64,000 bases of DNA from Sphingomonas citri (lineage in GTDB: Bacteria > Pseudomonadota > Alphaproteobacteria > Sphingomonadales > Sphingomonadaceae), in contig NZ_JAHXZN010000001.1 of the NCBI RefSeq assembly GCF_019429485.1, forward strand, positions 372,001-436,000. The letters run 5' to 3'. Each line of letters starts with the position of its first letter. The stretch's first letter is position 1. Positions 38,191-49,289 of this stretch are shown piece after piece. Made by a program: the position numbers and the translations under genes. Below the pieces are notes generated by a model. It saw nothing but the letters and a program-made list of their open reading frames with translations, was not told where the DNA came from and ran no database searches.

Positions 38191-38769
38191 ATGAGCGATG
38201 TTAGAGGCGCGCCGCGCGCGATGGGCGCGGGCTGGGGCTGGATCATGGCCTATGGCGTGGTGTCGGTGCTGGTCGGTTTGGCGGCGATCATCTGGCCCTA
38301 TGTGGCGACCTACGCCGCCACCGTGGTGATCGGCACCTTGTTCTTCATCTCGGGCGTGTTCTCGATCGCGGCGGGCGTGTTCGGCCATGGCAGCGAGAGC
38401 CGGATCTACGCGCTGCTGTTCGGTGTCCTGTCGGTCGTGGTCGGCGCGATCATGGTGTTCGAGCCAATGACGGGCGCGGTATCGCTGACCTTGATGGTGG
38501 CGGTATGGCTTGGCGTGCGCGGCGTGCTGGAGATCGTGGCGGGGACGCGGATGCGGCGCCGGCGCGTGATGATGATCGTGCTGGGCGCCATCAACCTGCT
38601 GCTGGCGCTGTTCATCCTGATGACGGTGCCATGGTCGGCGCTGACGCTGCCGGGCTATGTGCTGGGGATCAGCTTCCTGTTCGGCGGCGTGACCGCCATC
38701 GCCGCGGCGAGCGACCACCGCAGCGGCGCGAGCGCCTTCGCGGTGCCGGAGGAGATGGTGCAGCAATGA
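38191..38769 (+). CDS. HdeD-family (DUF308) integral membrane protein
   Basis: A 192-aa inner-membrane protein with about six hydrophobic helices arranged as three hairpin pairs: WIMAYGVVSVLVGLAAIIWP, IGTLFFISGVFSIAAGVF, LFGVLSVVVGAIMVFEP and further. This matches DUF308/HdeD, linked to acid resistance in Escherichia coli. The role here is unproven. GGAGG ends six bases upstream of the ATG at 38191. Confidence 0.87.
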   Translation: MSDVRGAPRAMGAGWGWIMAYGVVSVLVGLAAIIWPYVATYAATVVIGTLFFISGVFSIAAGVFGHGSESRIYALLFGVLSVVVGAIMVFEPMTGAVSLTLMVAVWLGVRGVLEIVAGTRMRRRRVMMIVLGAINLLLALFILMTVPWSALTLPGYVLGISFLFGGVTAIAAASDHRSGASAFAVPEEMVQQ

Positions 38770-38820
38770 GGTGAGCCGGGGTGAGGACCGGCGGAGTGGC
38801 TCCCTCGCCTCTCCGCCTTG

Positions 38821-38917
38821 CGTCATCCTGAACTCGTTTCAGGATTTACCGTGCCGCGCACACAGCGGCCACGGCGGTCGCGGGACCGTGGATGCTGAAA
38901 CGAGTTCAGGATGACGC
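38821..38917. repeat. REP-like inverted pair, variant 'GTCATCCTGAACTCGTTTCAGGAT'
   Basis: Left arm CGTCATCCTGAACTCGTTTC and right arm GAAACGAGTTCAGGATGACG are exact reverse complements over 20 bases, separated by about 55 bp. It lies in the convergent gap between the HdeD-like and glutathione peroxidase genes; each arm contains its own small hairpin. This is an AT-richer variant of the GTCATCCCGGA family. Confidence 0.85.
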
Positions 38918-38957
38918 TGTTGGTGGGGAGAAGGCAGTGAGTCGCGGCCACCCGCCG

Positions 38958-39437
38958 CTACAACAGCGCCTCGATATCGGCTCGCAGCGCCTCGGGCGCC
39001 GTGGTAGGCGCATAGCGGCGCACCGTCTCACCATCGCGCGCGACCAGGAATTTGGTGAAGTTCCACTTGATCGCGCGCGAGCCCAGCAGCCCCGGCGCGG
39101 CGCGCTTGAGCCGCTCGAACAAGGGGTCCGCCCCCGCCCCGTTCACCGCGACCTTGGCGAAGACCGGGAAGCTCACGTCATAGTGGGTCGAGCAGAAGGT
39201 CGCGATCGTGGCGGCGTCGCCCGGCTCCTGCGCGCCGAATTGGTTGCAGGGGAAGGCCAGCACCGCCAGCCCGCGCTCGGCATAGGCGCGGTGAAGCTCT
39301 TCCAGCCCGGCATATTGCGGCGTGAACCCGCATTGTGACGCGGTGTTGACCACCAGCAGCACCTTGCCGGCATAGTCCGCGAGCGGCTGCTCGCCGCCGT
39401 CGGCGATAGTCACGCTCAGGTCAGTGATCGCGCTCAT
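38958..39437 (-). CDS. Glutathione peroxidase family protein (Cys type)
   Basis: A 159-aa thioredoxin-fold peroxidase, reducing hydroperoxides with glutathione or, more likely for a bacterial Cys-type enzyme, thioredoxin. The peroxidatic Cys36 lies in NTASQCGFTPQY, followed by LAFPCNQFGAQEPG and KWNFTKFLV. The ATG at 39437 overlaps the GNAT gene stop (ATGA). It is the last gene of lolC/E-lolD-GNAT-gpx. Confidence 0.92.
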   Translation of the reverse strand: MSAITDLSVTIADGGEQPLADYAGKVLLVVNTASQCGFTPQYAGLEELHRAYAERGLAVLAFPCNQFGAQEPGDAATIATFCSTHYDVSFPVFAKVAVNGAGADPLFERLKRAAPGLLGSRAIKWNFTKFLVARDGETVRRYAPTTAPEALRADIEALL

Positions 39438-40024
39438 CCGTGCCTCCGCAGCAGGAACTCGATGTTGGTCCGCACGCCCGGCCACTCGCTCGCGATGATC
39501 GAATAAACCACTAGGTCGCGCACCCGCCCGTTGAACAATTGGTGCGAGCGCAGCACGCCGTCGCGCTTGGCGCCGAGCCGCTCGATCGCGGCCTGCGAGC
39601 GCTTGTTGAACCAATCGGTGCGGATCTGCACCACCTGGCAGCCGAGTGCGTCGAAGGCGTGGCCGAGCAGCAGCAGCTTGGCCTCGGTGTTGACCCCGGT
39701 GCGCTGCACCGCGCGCGCGTAGAAGGTGCCGCCGATCTCGACGCGGCGGTGCGCCTCGCTCATCCGCATCAGCCGCGTGAGCCCGACGACGCGGCCGTCG
39801 GGCGTCTCCACCGCGAAAGGCAGCGCGCGGCCAAAGTCGCGCTCGCGCAGCGCAGCGGCGACGAAGGCGTCGGGATCGGTCAGGCCGGAGACGTTGGCGA
39901 AGAACAGCTCGGTCAGGTCGCCGTCCCCCGCCGCCGCGGCGAGCGCGGGTGCGTCCTCCGAGGTGAGCGGGCGGAGCACCACGTGCTGGCCGACCAGCCG
40001 CGGCGTCTCGCGCCAGCGGCTCAC
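39434..40024 (-). CDS. GNAT family N-acetyltransferase (RimJ/RimL-like)
   Basis: A 196-aa acetyl-CoA-dependent acyltransferase. [19 protein letters not shown] opens the domain; [20 protein letters not shown] and [25 protein letters not shown] match the RimJ/RimL-type subgroup (Acetyltransf_3). The substrate is not evident. It starts with GTG at 40024, overlapping the lolD stop, and its own stop overlaps the peroxidase start. Confidence 0.88.
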   Translation of the reverse strand: MSRWRETPRLVGQHVVLRPLTSEDAPALAAAAGDGDLTELFFANVSGLTDPDAFVAAALRERDFGRALPFAVETPDGRVVGLTRLMRMSEAHRRVEIGGTFYARAVQRTGVNTEAKLLLLGHAFDALGCQVVQIRTDWFNKRSQAAIERLGAKRDGVLRSHQLFNGRVRDLVVYSIIASEWPGVRTNIEFLLRRHG

Positions 40025-40695
40025 GCGATCGTGCCCTCGTGCAGCCGCACGACGCGGTCCATCTTGGCGGCGAGCCGCTCGTTGTGGGTCGCCACCAGCG
40101 CCGCCGAGCCCTCGCCGCGCACCAGCCGCAGGAACTCGGCGAGCACGACGTCGGCGGTATGCTCGTCGAGGTTGCCGGTCGGCTCGTCGGCCAGCACCAG
40201 CGCGGGCCGATTGGCGAGCGCTCGCGCCACCGCGACGCGCTGCTGCTCGCCGCCCGAGAGCTGCGCCGGGCGATGGGTCAGCCGGTGCCCGACGCCGAGC
40301 GCGGTCAGCAGCGCGGCGGCGCGTTCCTCGGCCGGCGCGCGCTCGGCGCCGTGGATCAGCTGGGGCAGCACGACATTCTCGATCGCGTTGAAGTCGGGCA
40401 GCAGATGGTGGAACTGGTAGACGAAACCGAGCCGATCGCGCCGCATCGCGGTGCGCCCGGCGGCGTCGAGCTGCGCCGCCTCCACGCCGCCGATGCGGAT
40501 CGATCCGGCGAACCCGCCCTCGAGCAGCCCCACCGCCTGGAGCAAGGTCGACTTGCCCGAGCCCGACGGACCCAGCAGCGCGACGATCTCGCCCGGCGCG
40601 ATGGCGAGGTCGACCCCGCGCAGCACGTGAATGGTCGCTCCGCCCTGCGTGAAGCTCCTCGCTAGGCCGCTCGTCTGGAGAACCGCCTCACTCAT
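40021..40695 (-). CDS. lolD: Lipoprotein-releasing ABC transporter ATPase LolD
   Basis: Powers release of outer-membrane lipoproteins from the inner membrane to the LolA carrier. The 224-aa ATPase has Walker [10 protein letters not shown] at 42-50, the signature LSGGEQQR and Walker [15 protein letters not shown]. The [18 protein letters not shown] stretch is the usual LolD Q-loop region. It overlaps the permease gene by eight bases, which fixes the subfamily beyond the generic MacB-like ATPase. Confidence 0.93.
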   Translation of the reverse strand: MSEAVLQTSGLARSFTQGGATIHVLRGVDLAIAPGEIVALLGPSGSGKSTLLQAVGLLEGGFAGSIRIGGVEAAQLDAAGRTAMRRDRLGFVYQFHHLLPDFNAIENVVLPQLIHGAERAPAEERAAALLTALGVGHRLTHRPAQLSGGEQQRVAVARALANRPALVLADEPTGNLDEHTADVVLAEFLRLVRGEGSAALVATHNERLAAKMDRVVRLHEGTIA

Positions 40696-41938
40696 AACGC
40701 AGCACCTCGACCGGGTCGGTGCCCGCCGCCTTGAGCGCCGGATAGACCGTCGCCAGGAAGGTCATCAGCAGCGTGATCAGCACGATCGCGACGATCTCGA
40801 CCGGGTTGGGCTTGGACGGCAGCTCGGTGAGATAGCGGATCGAGGGGTCCCACAGGTTCTGCCCGGTGATCGCCTGCACCGCGTTCACCACCGACTGCCG
40901 GATGAACAGGAAGCCGAAGCCGAGCAGCAGCCCCGCCACTGTGCCCAGCACCCCGATCGTCGTCCCCACCGTGATGAAGATGCGCAGCATCGCGCCGCGG
41001 CTCGCGCCCATGGTGCGCAGGATCGCGATGTCGCGCGTCTTGGAGCGCACCAGCATGATCAGCGACGAGGCGATGTTGAAGGCGGCGACCAGGATGATGA
41101 TGCACAGCACGGTGAACATCGCCACGCGCTCGACAGCGAGCGCGTCGAACAGCTCGGCGTTGAGGCGGCGCCAGTCGGCCACCGCGGCATAGCCCTGCAC
41201 CTTACGGGTCAATGGGGCGAGGATCTCGCCGACGCGGTCGGCGTCGCTGGTCTGCAGCTCGATGATGCCGACGCTGTCGCCGCTCAGCAGCAGCGTCTGC
41301 GCGTCGGCGAGCGGCATCACGACATAGGCCTTGTCATAGTCGTACACGCCGACCTCGAAGATCGCGCCGACGGTGTAGTTGACGTAGCGCGGCATCGTGC
41401 CGAACGGCGTCGAGGGGCCGAGCGGGTTGATCAGCGTGATCTCGGACCCGATCGTCGCGCCGAGCTGCTCCGCCAGTCGCGCGCCGATCGCGACGTTGTT
41501 GCTCCCCGGCGTCACGCTCGCCAGGCTGCCGACGATCACCTTGGAGTTGATCGTCCGGTTCGCGCGGATGTCCTCGGGCCGCATGCCGCGCAGGATGATG
41601 CCCTCGGCGCGGCCGTTGTACGTGACGAACAATGGCTGCTCGATCATAGGGATCGCGCTGGTGACACCGGGGGTGGCCTTTGCCTCGGCGAGCGCGCGAC
41701 GCCAGTCGGGCAGCCGCCCGTTGTAGCCCTGGATCACGGCATGGCCGTTGAGCCCGACGATCTTGTCGAACAGCTCGGCGCGGAAGCCATTCATCACGCT
41801 CATCACGATGACCAGAGCGGCGACGCCGAGCATCACCGCGCCGAGCGAGAAGCCCGCGACCAGGACGATGAACCGCTCACCGCGACCGGGCAGCAGATAC
41901 CGCCGCGCGATCATGCTCTCGTAGCGCGACAGCAACAT
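40688..41938 (-). CDS. Lipoprotein-releasing permease LolC/LolE family
   Basis: A 416-aa inner-membrane subunit with an N-terminal helix ([20 protein letters not shown]), a large periplasmic loop and three C-terminal helices, the MacB-like FtsX architecture. Only one permease gene is present, so the transporter is probably a LolF-type homodimer with LolD, as in many alphaproteobacteria (family knowledge). The ATG at 41938 ([15 protein letters not shown]) is the conventional beginning; the frame upstream of it is non-coding. Confidence 0.92.
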   Translation of the reverse strand: MLLSRYESMIARRYLLPGRGERFIVLVAGFSLGAVMLGVAALVIVMSVMNGFRAELFDKIVGLNGHAVIQGYNGRLPDWRRALAEAKATPGVTSAIPMIEQPLFVTYNGRAEGIILRGMRPEDIRANRTINSKVIVGSLASVTPGSNNVAIGARLAEQLGATIGSEITLINPLGPSTPFGTMPRYVNYTVGAIFEVGVYDYDKAYVVMPLADAQTLLLSGDSVGIIELQTSDADRVGEILAPLTRKVQGYAAVADWRRLNAELFDALAVERVAMFTVLCIIILVAAFNIASSLIMLVRSKTRDIAILRTMGASRGAMLRIFITVGTTIGVLGTVAGLLLGFGFLFIRQSVVNAVQAITGQNLWDPSIRYLTELPSKPNPVEIVAIVLITLLMTFLATVYPALKAAGTDPVEVLRYE

Positions 41939-41999
41939 GCCGCCGCCTCTAGGATGGCGCGCGCGGCGGCGCAACGGGGCGTGTGGCGGATTCGACACA

Positions 42000-42221
42000 G
42001 AGCTGCCGCAATCGGTTTTGCCGGCGTTCATTTCGGTCGACAGCCGAACGCCGCGCCAGCATACCTTCCCTCACTGGCACACAGGCAAAGGCCGTGGTTC
42101 GGGGAATGTCGTCGAGCTCCGCTTCACACCGAAGCGCGCGGGCAGACGGCGGGATAGGGGGCTGACGAGCGATCGTCACGCAGGCGCCCGGGTCGCGATG
42201 AGCGGCCCGGGCGTTTGCTTT
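42000..42221 (+). ncRNA. Candidate structured non-coding RNA ending in an intrinsic terminator
   Basis: The 470-bp gap 41939-42408 has no convincing gene. On the plus strand it shows CGGCGTTC/GAACGCCG (42022-42053), CGCTTC/GAAGCG (42120-42136) and a terminator at 42185-42221. A terminator here has no plus-strand gene to serve, so a short transcript is a possibility. No match to 6S, tmRNA, SRP or RNase P RNA was recognised. No clear promoter was found. Confidence 0.3.
42185..42221 (+). terminator. Intrinsic terminator (plus strand)
   Basis: CGCCCGGG (42185-42192), a 13-base loop, CCCGGGCG (42206-42213), then TTTGCTTT. An 8-bp all-GC stem with a T-rich tail on the plus strand only. Confidence 0.6.
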
Positions 42222-42408
42222 GTGGCGGCAATGTGGTGGCGCCGCCCGCGCGTTCAAGCTGTGCGCGTCCTGGTCACCCCGGAATCGTTCCGGCGTCCAC
42301 CCCGCCCCTGATCTCAAAGCGAACCTATGCGCGGCGGCGTGGATCCCCAAACGAGACCGGGATGAGGGAGAAGGTCGCGCGCGTCTTCGAGCCCGCGACC
42401 TCGCCCGC

Positions 42409-44868
42409 TCAGAAGCTCGCCGACACGGTCACACCATAAGTGCGCGGATCGCCCGGCTGGCCGACCACCAGCCCGGTGTTGCCCGACTGGGTCGCCAGCA
42501 GCTCGTAATAATCCTGGTCGAAGGCGTTGCGCAGCCATAGGAAAGCGTTGAGCCCGCGGTCGCTGCGATAGCCCAGCCGCACGTTCGAGATCGAGTAGCC
42601 ATGGATGTTGGTGTAGATCGACTCCGACGGGTTGCTCGAGAAATCTGAGCGATAGCTGCCGTCATAGCCGAGATAGACGTTGCCGCCCTCCCCGCCCAGC
42701 GTCACCGGCACCGCATATTCGGCACCGTAGGAGAAGGCCCATTTCGAGATGCCGGGCAAACGCTGGCCGGAGATGTCGCAATTGGCCGGGCTGCTCGTGC
42801 CGCCCGACAGCTCGGGCGGGCACGGCGCGTCGGTGAAGTCGACGTATTTGGCATCGGTATAGGCCGCGTTGGCGTAGACGTTGAGACGCGTCGTCGGGTG
42901 GAACGCCGAGTCGAGCTCGACGCCACGCGTACGCACCTTCCCCGCGTTGGCGAGATAGCCGCGCAGCACCCCGAGCTGGCCGTTGGTGACGGTCGCCTGA
43001 TAGTCCGAGATGTCGGTCCAGAAGGCCGCCAGGTTCACCGTAGCGCGGCGATCGAGGAACTGGGTCTTGAGCCCCAGCTCATAGTGGTTGACCTTCTCGG
43101 GCTTCACCGTCGCCGCGCTGAGGATAGGATTGTTGCCGGCGTCGAGCGGCAGACCCGAGAGGTTGATTCCCCCCGACTTGTAGCTGCGCGCGTAGGTGGC
43201 GTAGCCGTGGACGTCCGCGGCGATGTCCCAGGCCGCGGTGATGTCACCCGAGACGTTCCAATTGTCGAAGTCGGGCGCGTAGCTCTGCGGCGCGAGGACG
43301 CCGCGCTGGTCGCTGGTCAGCGTGGTCGAGCCGCTGCCCGTCGTCACCACCGAGACGTAGGAGCCGCGCTTCTTGTCATAGTTGACGCGCACGCCAGGCG
43401 CGATCGAGAAGCTGTCGCCGAGATGCCAGGTGAGCTTCCCGAACGCCGCGGCGGAGGTGTTCGTGAAGCCGATCGTGTTGCGCGCGGTCAGCCCGTCGAG
43501 GATCGCCGGGTTACAGGCCGCGCTGCTCGGGCGCGCGCAGCCGTTGGCGCCGAACGGCGGGTCGCCCGGGTTGAGCAGCCAGCGGCTCGCCGCCGGCCCC
43601 TGCACCTGTAGCCCCTGCGTGTCGATCGTCTGGCGGAAGTAGAACAAGCCGGCGACATAGTCGACGCGGTGCTGCCCGTTCGAGGCGACGCGCAGTTCCT
43701 GGCTCACCTGCTTCTGCTGCGACGGGCTGGCCGACACCGTGGTGATCGGCAGGCCGATGAAGTCGCGGTCGTTCGACGGATCCCAGTCCCAGAGGCGCCA
43801 CGCGGAAACCGAGGTGAGCGTCGCCGCGCCGACGTCCCAGTTGGCCACCAGCGATACGCCGCCCAGCTCCTGGCGCGCGCGCAGGGGCGTGTCGAGGTCG
43901 GTCAGCCGGTCGAAGGCGTTGCGCGACGGCGGCTCGTACCCGAAGGCGGCGGCGAGCGCCTCATATTGCCGCGCCAGCGGCCGCTGCGTGCGGCCGACGC
44001 GCGCGAAGATCTGCGCGCAGCATTCCGGATCCTGGTGGTTGTAGTCGCCGGCGAGCGTGAGATCGAGGTTGGACGCGGCCTGCCAGAACAGCTGCCCGCG
44101 CAGGCTGCGATTGTCCTGCGCGTTGACATAGGCGCCGGTGCGCGTGTTGTAGATCGTGCCGCGCCGCGACGTCACGGAGGCAGACAGGCGGATCGCCAGC
44201 GTGTCGTCGATCAGCGGGCCGGAGGCCGAGGCCTTGGCCTGGAGGAACTCGAGGTTGCCCGCGGTGAGCTCGACCCGCGCCTCGGGCGTGAAGCTCGGCC
44301 GCCGCGTGGTGATGTTGATCGCGCCCGCTGTGGTGTTCTTGCCGTAGAGCGTGCCCTGCGGTCCGCGCAGGATCTCGATCCGCTCCGTGTCGGTGAAGTC
44401 GAAGGTGGCCGAGGCGATGCGCGAGTAATAGACCTGGTCGACATAGATGCCGACGCCCTGCTCGATGCCGTCGTTGGTGAGGCCGAACGGCGCGCCCAGG
44501 CCGCGGATGTTGGCGGCCGAGTTGCGCGGGTTGGTCGAGTAGAATTGCAACGTCGGCTGGATCTGTGTCAGCCGGCTGACATTGTACGCGCCCGTCTCCG
44601 CCAGCGCGGTGCCGCCGATCACCGAGACCGCGAGCGGCACGCGCTGCACGCTCTCGGCGCGGCGCCGCGCGGTGACGACGATGTCGCCCCCGCCCTGCTG
44701 CGCCGGGCCGAGCCGACCGCGCTCGTTGTCACCGCTGCCGTCGACCGCCCCGCGCACCACGGCATCGTCCTGCGACGGTGCCGCATCGGCGGGCGCACCG
44801 GCCGCCTGATCGGCCGCGGCGGACGGTACGGCGGCCTGCGCCAGTAGAAGCGCGAGCGTGAGCGACAT
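42409..44868 (-). CDS. TonB-dependent outer-membrane receptor
   Basis: An 819-aa receptor. The signal peptide is MSLTLALLLAQAAVPSAAA; the plug has GGDIVVTARRRAESVQRVPLAV and IEILRGPQGTLYGKNTTAGAINI; the barrel ends GVTVSASF with terminal Phe. The ligand is unknown. The ATG at 44868 gives a good signal sequence, whereas the in-frame upstream extension does not. It is divergent from hsp20. Confidence 0.92.
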   Translation of the reverse strand: MSLTLALLLAQAAVPSAAADQAAGAPADAAPSQDDAVVRGAVDGSGDNERGRLGPAQQGGGDIVVTARRRAESVQRVPLAVSVIGGTALAETGAYNVSRLTQIQPTLQFYSTNPRNSAANIRGLGAPFGLTNDGIEQGVGIYVDQVYYSRIASATFDFTDTERIEILRGPQGTLYGKNTTAGAINITTRRPSFTPEARVELTAGNLEFLQAKASASGPLIDDTLAIRLSASVTSRRGTIYNTRTGAYVNAQDNRSLRGQLFWQAASNLDLTLAGDYNHQDPECCAQIFARVGRTQRPLARQYEALAAAFGYEPPSRNAFDRLTDLDTPLRARQELGGVSLVANWDVGAATLTSVSAWRLWDWDPSNDRDFIGLPITTVSASPSQQKQVSQELRVASNGQHRVDYVAGLFYFRQTIDTQGLQVQGPAASRWLLNPGDPPFGANGCARPSSAACNPAILDGLTARNTIGFTNTSAAAFGKLTWHLGDSFSIAPGVRVNYDKKRGSYVSVVTTGSGSTTLTSDQRGVLAPQSYAPDFDNWNVSGDITAAWDIAADVHGYATYARSYKSGGINLSGLPLDAGNNPILSAATVKPEKVNHYELGLKTQFLDRRATVNLAAFWTDISDYQATVTNGQLGVLRGYLANAGKVRTRGVELDSAFHPTTRLNVYANAAYTDAKYVDFTDAPCPPELSGGTSSPANCDISGQRLPGISKWAFSYGAEYAVPVTLGGEGGNVYLGYDGSYRSDFSSNPSESIYTNIHGYSISNVRLGYRSDRGLNAFLWLRNAFDQDYYELLATQSGNTGLVVGQPGDPRTYGVTVSASF

Positions 44869-44950
44869 GAAATTCCCCCTGTTTACCTCGACATCATCCT
44901 GCATCGCCGATCCCGCATAGTCCATCAACGAAGTAGGAGTATCAGGGGGA

Positions 44951-44979
44951 CTTGAAACGCTTCGCGCTACTCCCATTTA
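44951..44979 (+). promoter_or_regulatory. Heat-shock (RpoH, sigma-32) promoter of hsp20
   Basis: CTTGAAA at 44951-44957, a 13-base spacer and TCCCATTTA at 44971-44979. This nearly matches the sigma-32 consensus CTTGAAA-N13/15-CCCCATNTA. Transcription would begin near 44985, exactly where the leader hairpins begin. Confidence 0.75.
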
Positions 44980-44984
44980 GCTAG

Positions 44985-45072
44985 CGTGCGGTGCCGCTGG
45001 CCGGGCCGCACGGACACAGGCGCCGCGGATGACCGGGCGCCTTGCTTCAAATAGCTCATCGGAGGATTTGAA
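44985..45072 (+). promoter_or_regulatory. ROSE-like RNA thermometer in the hsp20 leader
   Basis: Three consecutive hairpins: CGTGCGG/CCGCACG (44985-45012), AGGCGCC/GGCGCCT (45018-45042), and TTCAAAT/ATTTGAA (45046-45052 with 45066-45072). In the third, CTC (45055-45057) also pairs with GAG (45062-45064) of the Shine-Dalgarno GGAGGA, with a 4-base loop. Two GC-rich hairpins followed by a weak, AT-rich SD-covering hairpin is the layout of ROSE elements of small heat-shock genes. Confidence 0.65.
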
Positions 45073-45073
45073 C

Positions 45074-45541
45074 ATGCGTTTCGACCTGACTCCCTACCGC
45101 CGCTCGACCATCGGCTTCGATCGTCTGTTCGACATGATCGAGGCGAACGCGCGCGGCGCATCCGAGAATTATCCGCCCTTCAACCTGGAGCGAGTCGCCG
45201 ACGACCGCTACCGCATCACGCTGGCCGTCGCCGGCTTCAGCCGCGACGAGATCGAGATCACCGCGCAGCAGAACCTGCTGCAGGTGGCCGGCAAGAAGGA
45301 CGATCGGGCGGAGAATGCGCAGTTCCTCCACCTCGGCATCGCCAACCGCAGCTTCGAGCGGCGGTTCGAGCTGGCCGACTTCGTGTTTGTGGAGGACGCG
45401 CGGCTGAACGACGGGCTACTGGTGATCGATCTGGTCCGCGAGGTGCCTGAGGCGATGAAGCCGAAGTCGATCGCGATCAAGACCGGCCCGCAGCTCGCCG
45501 CGGTGGAGGACAAGGCCACCGACGCGGCGCGCGCCGCGTAA
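45074..45541 (+). CDS. Small heat-shock protein, Hsp20/IbpA family
   Basis: ATP-independent holdase chaperone, cytoplasmic. The 155-aa protein starts MRFDLTPYRRSTIGFDRLFDM, has the alpha-crystallin core YPPFNLERVADDRYRITLAVAGFSRDEI and ends that core with RLNDGLLVIDLVREVPE, including the GLL-type anchor. This is the IbpA-type class A sHsp common in alphaproteobacteria. It has a strong GGAGGA ribosome site, a sigma-32 promoter and a thermometer-like leader, and a terminator follows. Confidence 0.95.
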   Translation: MRFDLTPYRRSTIGFDRLFDMIEANARGASENYPPFNLERVADDRYRITLAVAGFSRDEIEITAQQNLLQVAGKKDDRAENAQFLHLGIANRSFERRFELADFVFVEDARLNDGLLVIDLVREVPEAMKPKSIAIKTGPQLAAVEDKATDAARAA

Positions 45542-45600
45542 GGGTCAGCCGCGCGAGCGGGATCGGCGTCTCTTTGCTCCCTTTCGAGGCGCCGGTGGGG

Positions 45601-45632
45601 GCGTCCGGGCCGACAGGTCCGGGCGCCTTTCC
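45601..45632 (+). terminator. Intrinsic terminator of hsp20
   Basis: GCGTCCGGGCC-GACA-GGTCCGGGCGC (11-bp stem with two G-U pairs) followed by CTTTCCCTT, 60 bp after the hsp20 stop and just before the convergent MCP gene. Confidence 0.7.
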
Positions 45633-45641
45633 CTTATCGGC

Positions 45642-47477
45642 TCACTCGGCGCGTCGGGCGCCGTCGTCCTCACCCCCTCGCCCGCGCGGGGCGTGGCCGA
45701 GCCGCGGCGCGGGCTTGGGCAAGCGCCGCGCGGGGGCCTCGATCTGGCGGTGGCGCGGCAGGCCGGCGCGGGTAGGCGCCGGGCGGTCGAGCAGGAAGCA
45801 CGCGACCTCCTGTGCGAGCGCGTCCGCCTCGCCGGCGAGCGCGCGCGCCGCTGCCGTCGTTTCCTCCACCATCGCGGCATTCTGCTGGGTGACGCCGTCC
45901 ATCTCGGCGATCGCCTTGCTCACCTGCACCAGTCCGGTCGACTGCTGCTCCGCGGCCTCGGCGATCTGCGCCACGAGCGCGCCGATCTCGCCGACCCGCG
46001 CGATGATCCTGGTCAGCGCATTGCCCGCCTCCACCACCAGCTTGGCGCCCGCGCCGACCTGCTCGGTCGAGGCGCCGATGCGTTTCTTCACGTCGCGCGC
46101 GGCGTCTGCCGAACGCTGCGCCAGCGCGCGGACCTCCTGCGCCACCACGGCGAAGCCACGGCCCGCGTCGCCCGCGCGCGCCGCCTCCACCCCCGCGTTG
46201 AGCGCGAGCAGGTTGGTCTGAAAGGCGATACCGTCGATCACGCTGATGATATCGCCGATCTCGTGCGAGGCGCGCTCGATCCCGCTCATCGCCTCGACGG
46301 CGCGGCGCACCACCTCGCCCGAGCGCTCGGCGTCGCCGCGGGTCTCCACCACCACGCCGTTGACGCGCGACACGCCCTCGGCGGTCTGCCGAACCGTCTC
46401 GGTGATCTGCTGCATCGCCGCGGAGGTCTGCTCCAGACCGGCGGCATGTTTCTCGGTTCGGAGCGACAGATCGTCGCCCGCCTGAAGGATCTCGTCGGCG
46501 CCCTCGCTGATCCCGGCGGCACTCGCCTGCACCGCCGCGAGCACCGCTGCGAGCGCCTCGATCGCATCGTTGAAGTCGGTGCGCAGCTTGCCGAACGCGC
46601 CCTCCAACTCGGTGTCGACTCGAGTCGTCAGATCCCCGCGGGCGAGTGAGTCGAGTCCCGCGCCCACGCTGGTGACGATCAGTGCGGTCTGGCGCGCCTT
46701 CTCCTGCTCGGCGGCGAGAAGCCGGTCGCGCAGCGTGATCGCCGCGGCGGCGACGTCACCGACTTCGTCGCCGCGCCCCGACCCCGCGATCTCGACGCCC
46801 AGGTCGCCGTCGGCGAGCCGCAGCAGCCCGTTAGTGACGGCGTCGAGCGGACGCGCGAGGCCGCGGATCAGCAGCATCAGCAGCGCGATCACGAGCAGCG
46901 CCGTCAGCGCCATCGCGACAAACGTGATCCTTCGCGCCGCGTCGACGAGCGATCGCGCACTGGCCACGCCGTTATCGAGTGAGCCCGACTGCTGCACCAG
47001 CAGGCGGTTGGCATCGCGCTCGACATCGGAGAAGGCCGGCGCACGCGCGCGGAACGTCGCCAGCTCCAGCTCGCCGGCACGACGGTGCTGGCTCGATCCG
47101 GACGAACGGTAGGTCGACCAGTCGTGGGCGAACTCACGCAACAGGCCCTGTGTCACCGGTGAGCGTAGCCGGCCCTCGAGCTCCGCGACCCGCGTCTCCA
47201 CCGCGCGCCCGCGCTCCGCGAGGTCCCGCTCCGCGGCGGTCGCCTCCGCGCCGTCGCGCGCCGCTACCAACGTGGCCTCGCCCAGCCGATACTGCGTGGC
47301 CGCTAGCGCCATCGCCGAGGCTGACTCATAATTGTGGCGGCGGTGAACGCCGATGTCTTCCGCGATCGCGTCCATGCGGCTCACGTTGGCGAGCGCGAGC
47401 AGGTTGATCCCCAGCATGACGACGAAGATCACCGCGTACGACAGGACCAGCCTGGGCGCGATGCGTAACTGACTCAT
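45642..47477 (-). CDS. Methyl-accepting chemotaxis protein
   Basis: A 611-aa chemoreceptor. The first membrane helix is near residues 9-30 (LVLSYAVIFVVMLGINLLAL), followed by a four-helix-bundle-like periplasmic domain, a second helix near 185-207 (FVAMALTALLVIALLMLLI), a HAMP domain (RGLARPLDAVTNGLLRLADGD) and the signalling domain. The hairpin tip IGDIISVIDGIAFQTNLLAL and NAGVEAARAGDAGRGFAVVA is highly conserved. A basic, Pro-rich tail (HRQIEAPARRLPKP) follows. No che genes are in the window; the ligand is unknown. Confidence 0.95.
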   Translation of the reverse strand: MSQLRIAPRLVLSYAVIFVVMLGINLLALANVSRMDAIAEDIGVHRRHNYESASAMALAATQYRLGEATLVAARDGAEATAAERDLAERGRAVETRVAELEGRLRSPVTQGLLREFAHDWSTYRSSGSSQHRRAGELELATFRARAPAFSDVERDANRLLVQQSGSLDNGVASARSLVDAARRITFVAMALTALLVIALLMLLIRGLARPLDAVTNGLLRLADGDLGVEIAGSGRGDEVGDVAAAAITLRDRLLAAEQEKARQTALIVTSVGAGLDSLARGDLTTRVDTELEGAFGKLRTDFNDAIEALAAVLAAVQASAAGISEGADEILQAGDDLSLRTEKHAAGLEQTSAAMQQITETVRQTAEGVSRVNGVVVETRGDAERSGEVVRRAVEAMSGIERASHEIGDIISVIDGIAFQTNLLALNAGVEAARAGDAGRGFAVVAQEVRALAQRSADAARDVKKRIGASTEQVGAGAKLVVEAGNALTRIIARVGEIGALVAQIAEAAEQQSTGLVQVSKAIAEMDGVTQQNAAMVEETTAAARALAGEADALAQEVACFLLDRPAPTRAGLPRHRQIEAPARRLPKPAPRLGHAPRGRGGEDDGARRAE

Positions 47478-47570
47478 CAGAGGCGAGCTCCGTTGACCGC
47501 GCCGCCACCCGGCTGCGGTTCCGCTGCCTCAATTATAAGACGACCGCTCCTAGGAGTGGTCGTCGCGACC

Positions 47571-49205
<1,635 letters not shown>

Positions 49206-49289
49206 GGGGCGAACTGCCTAACCTTATAGTACGAGCAAGGGCAAGCGCGCGGTGAGGCCGCGCGCGACGAGTCGACGCTGTAGGGGTGA

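Noticed and set aside
41937..42350. Overlapping frames of 124 and 133 codons on both strands upstream of lolC/E
   Set aside because: No ribosome site, no motifs, and they run through the terminator hairpin at 42185-42221; better explained as non-coding.
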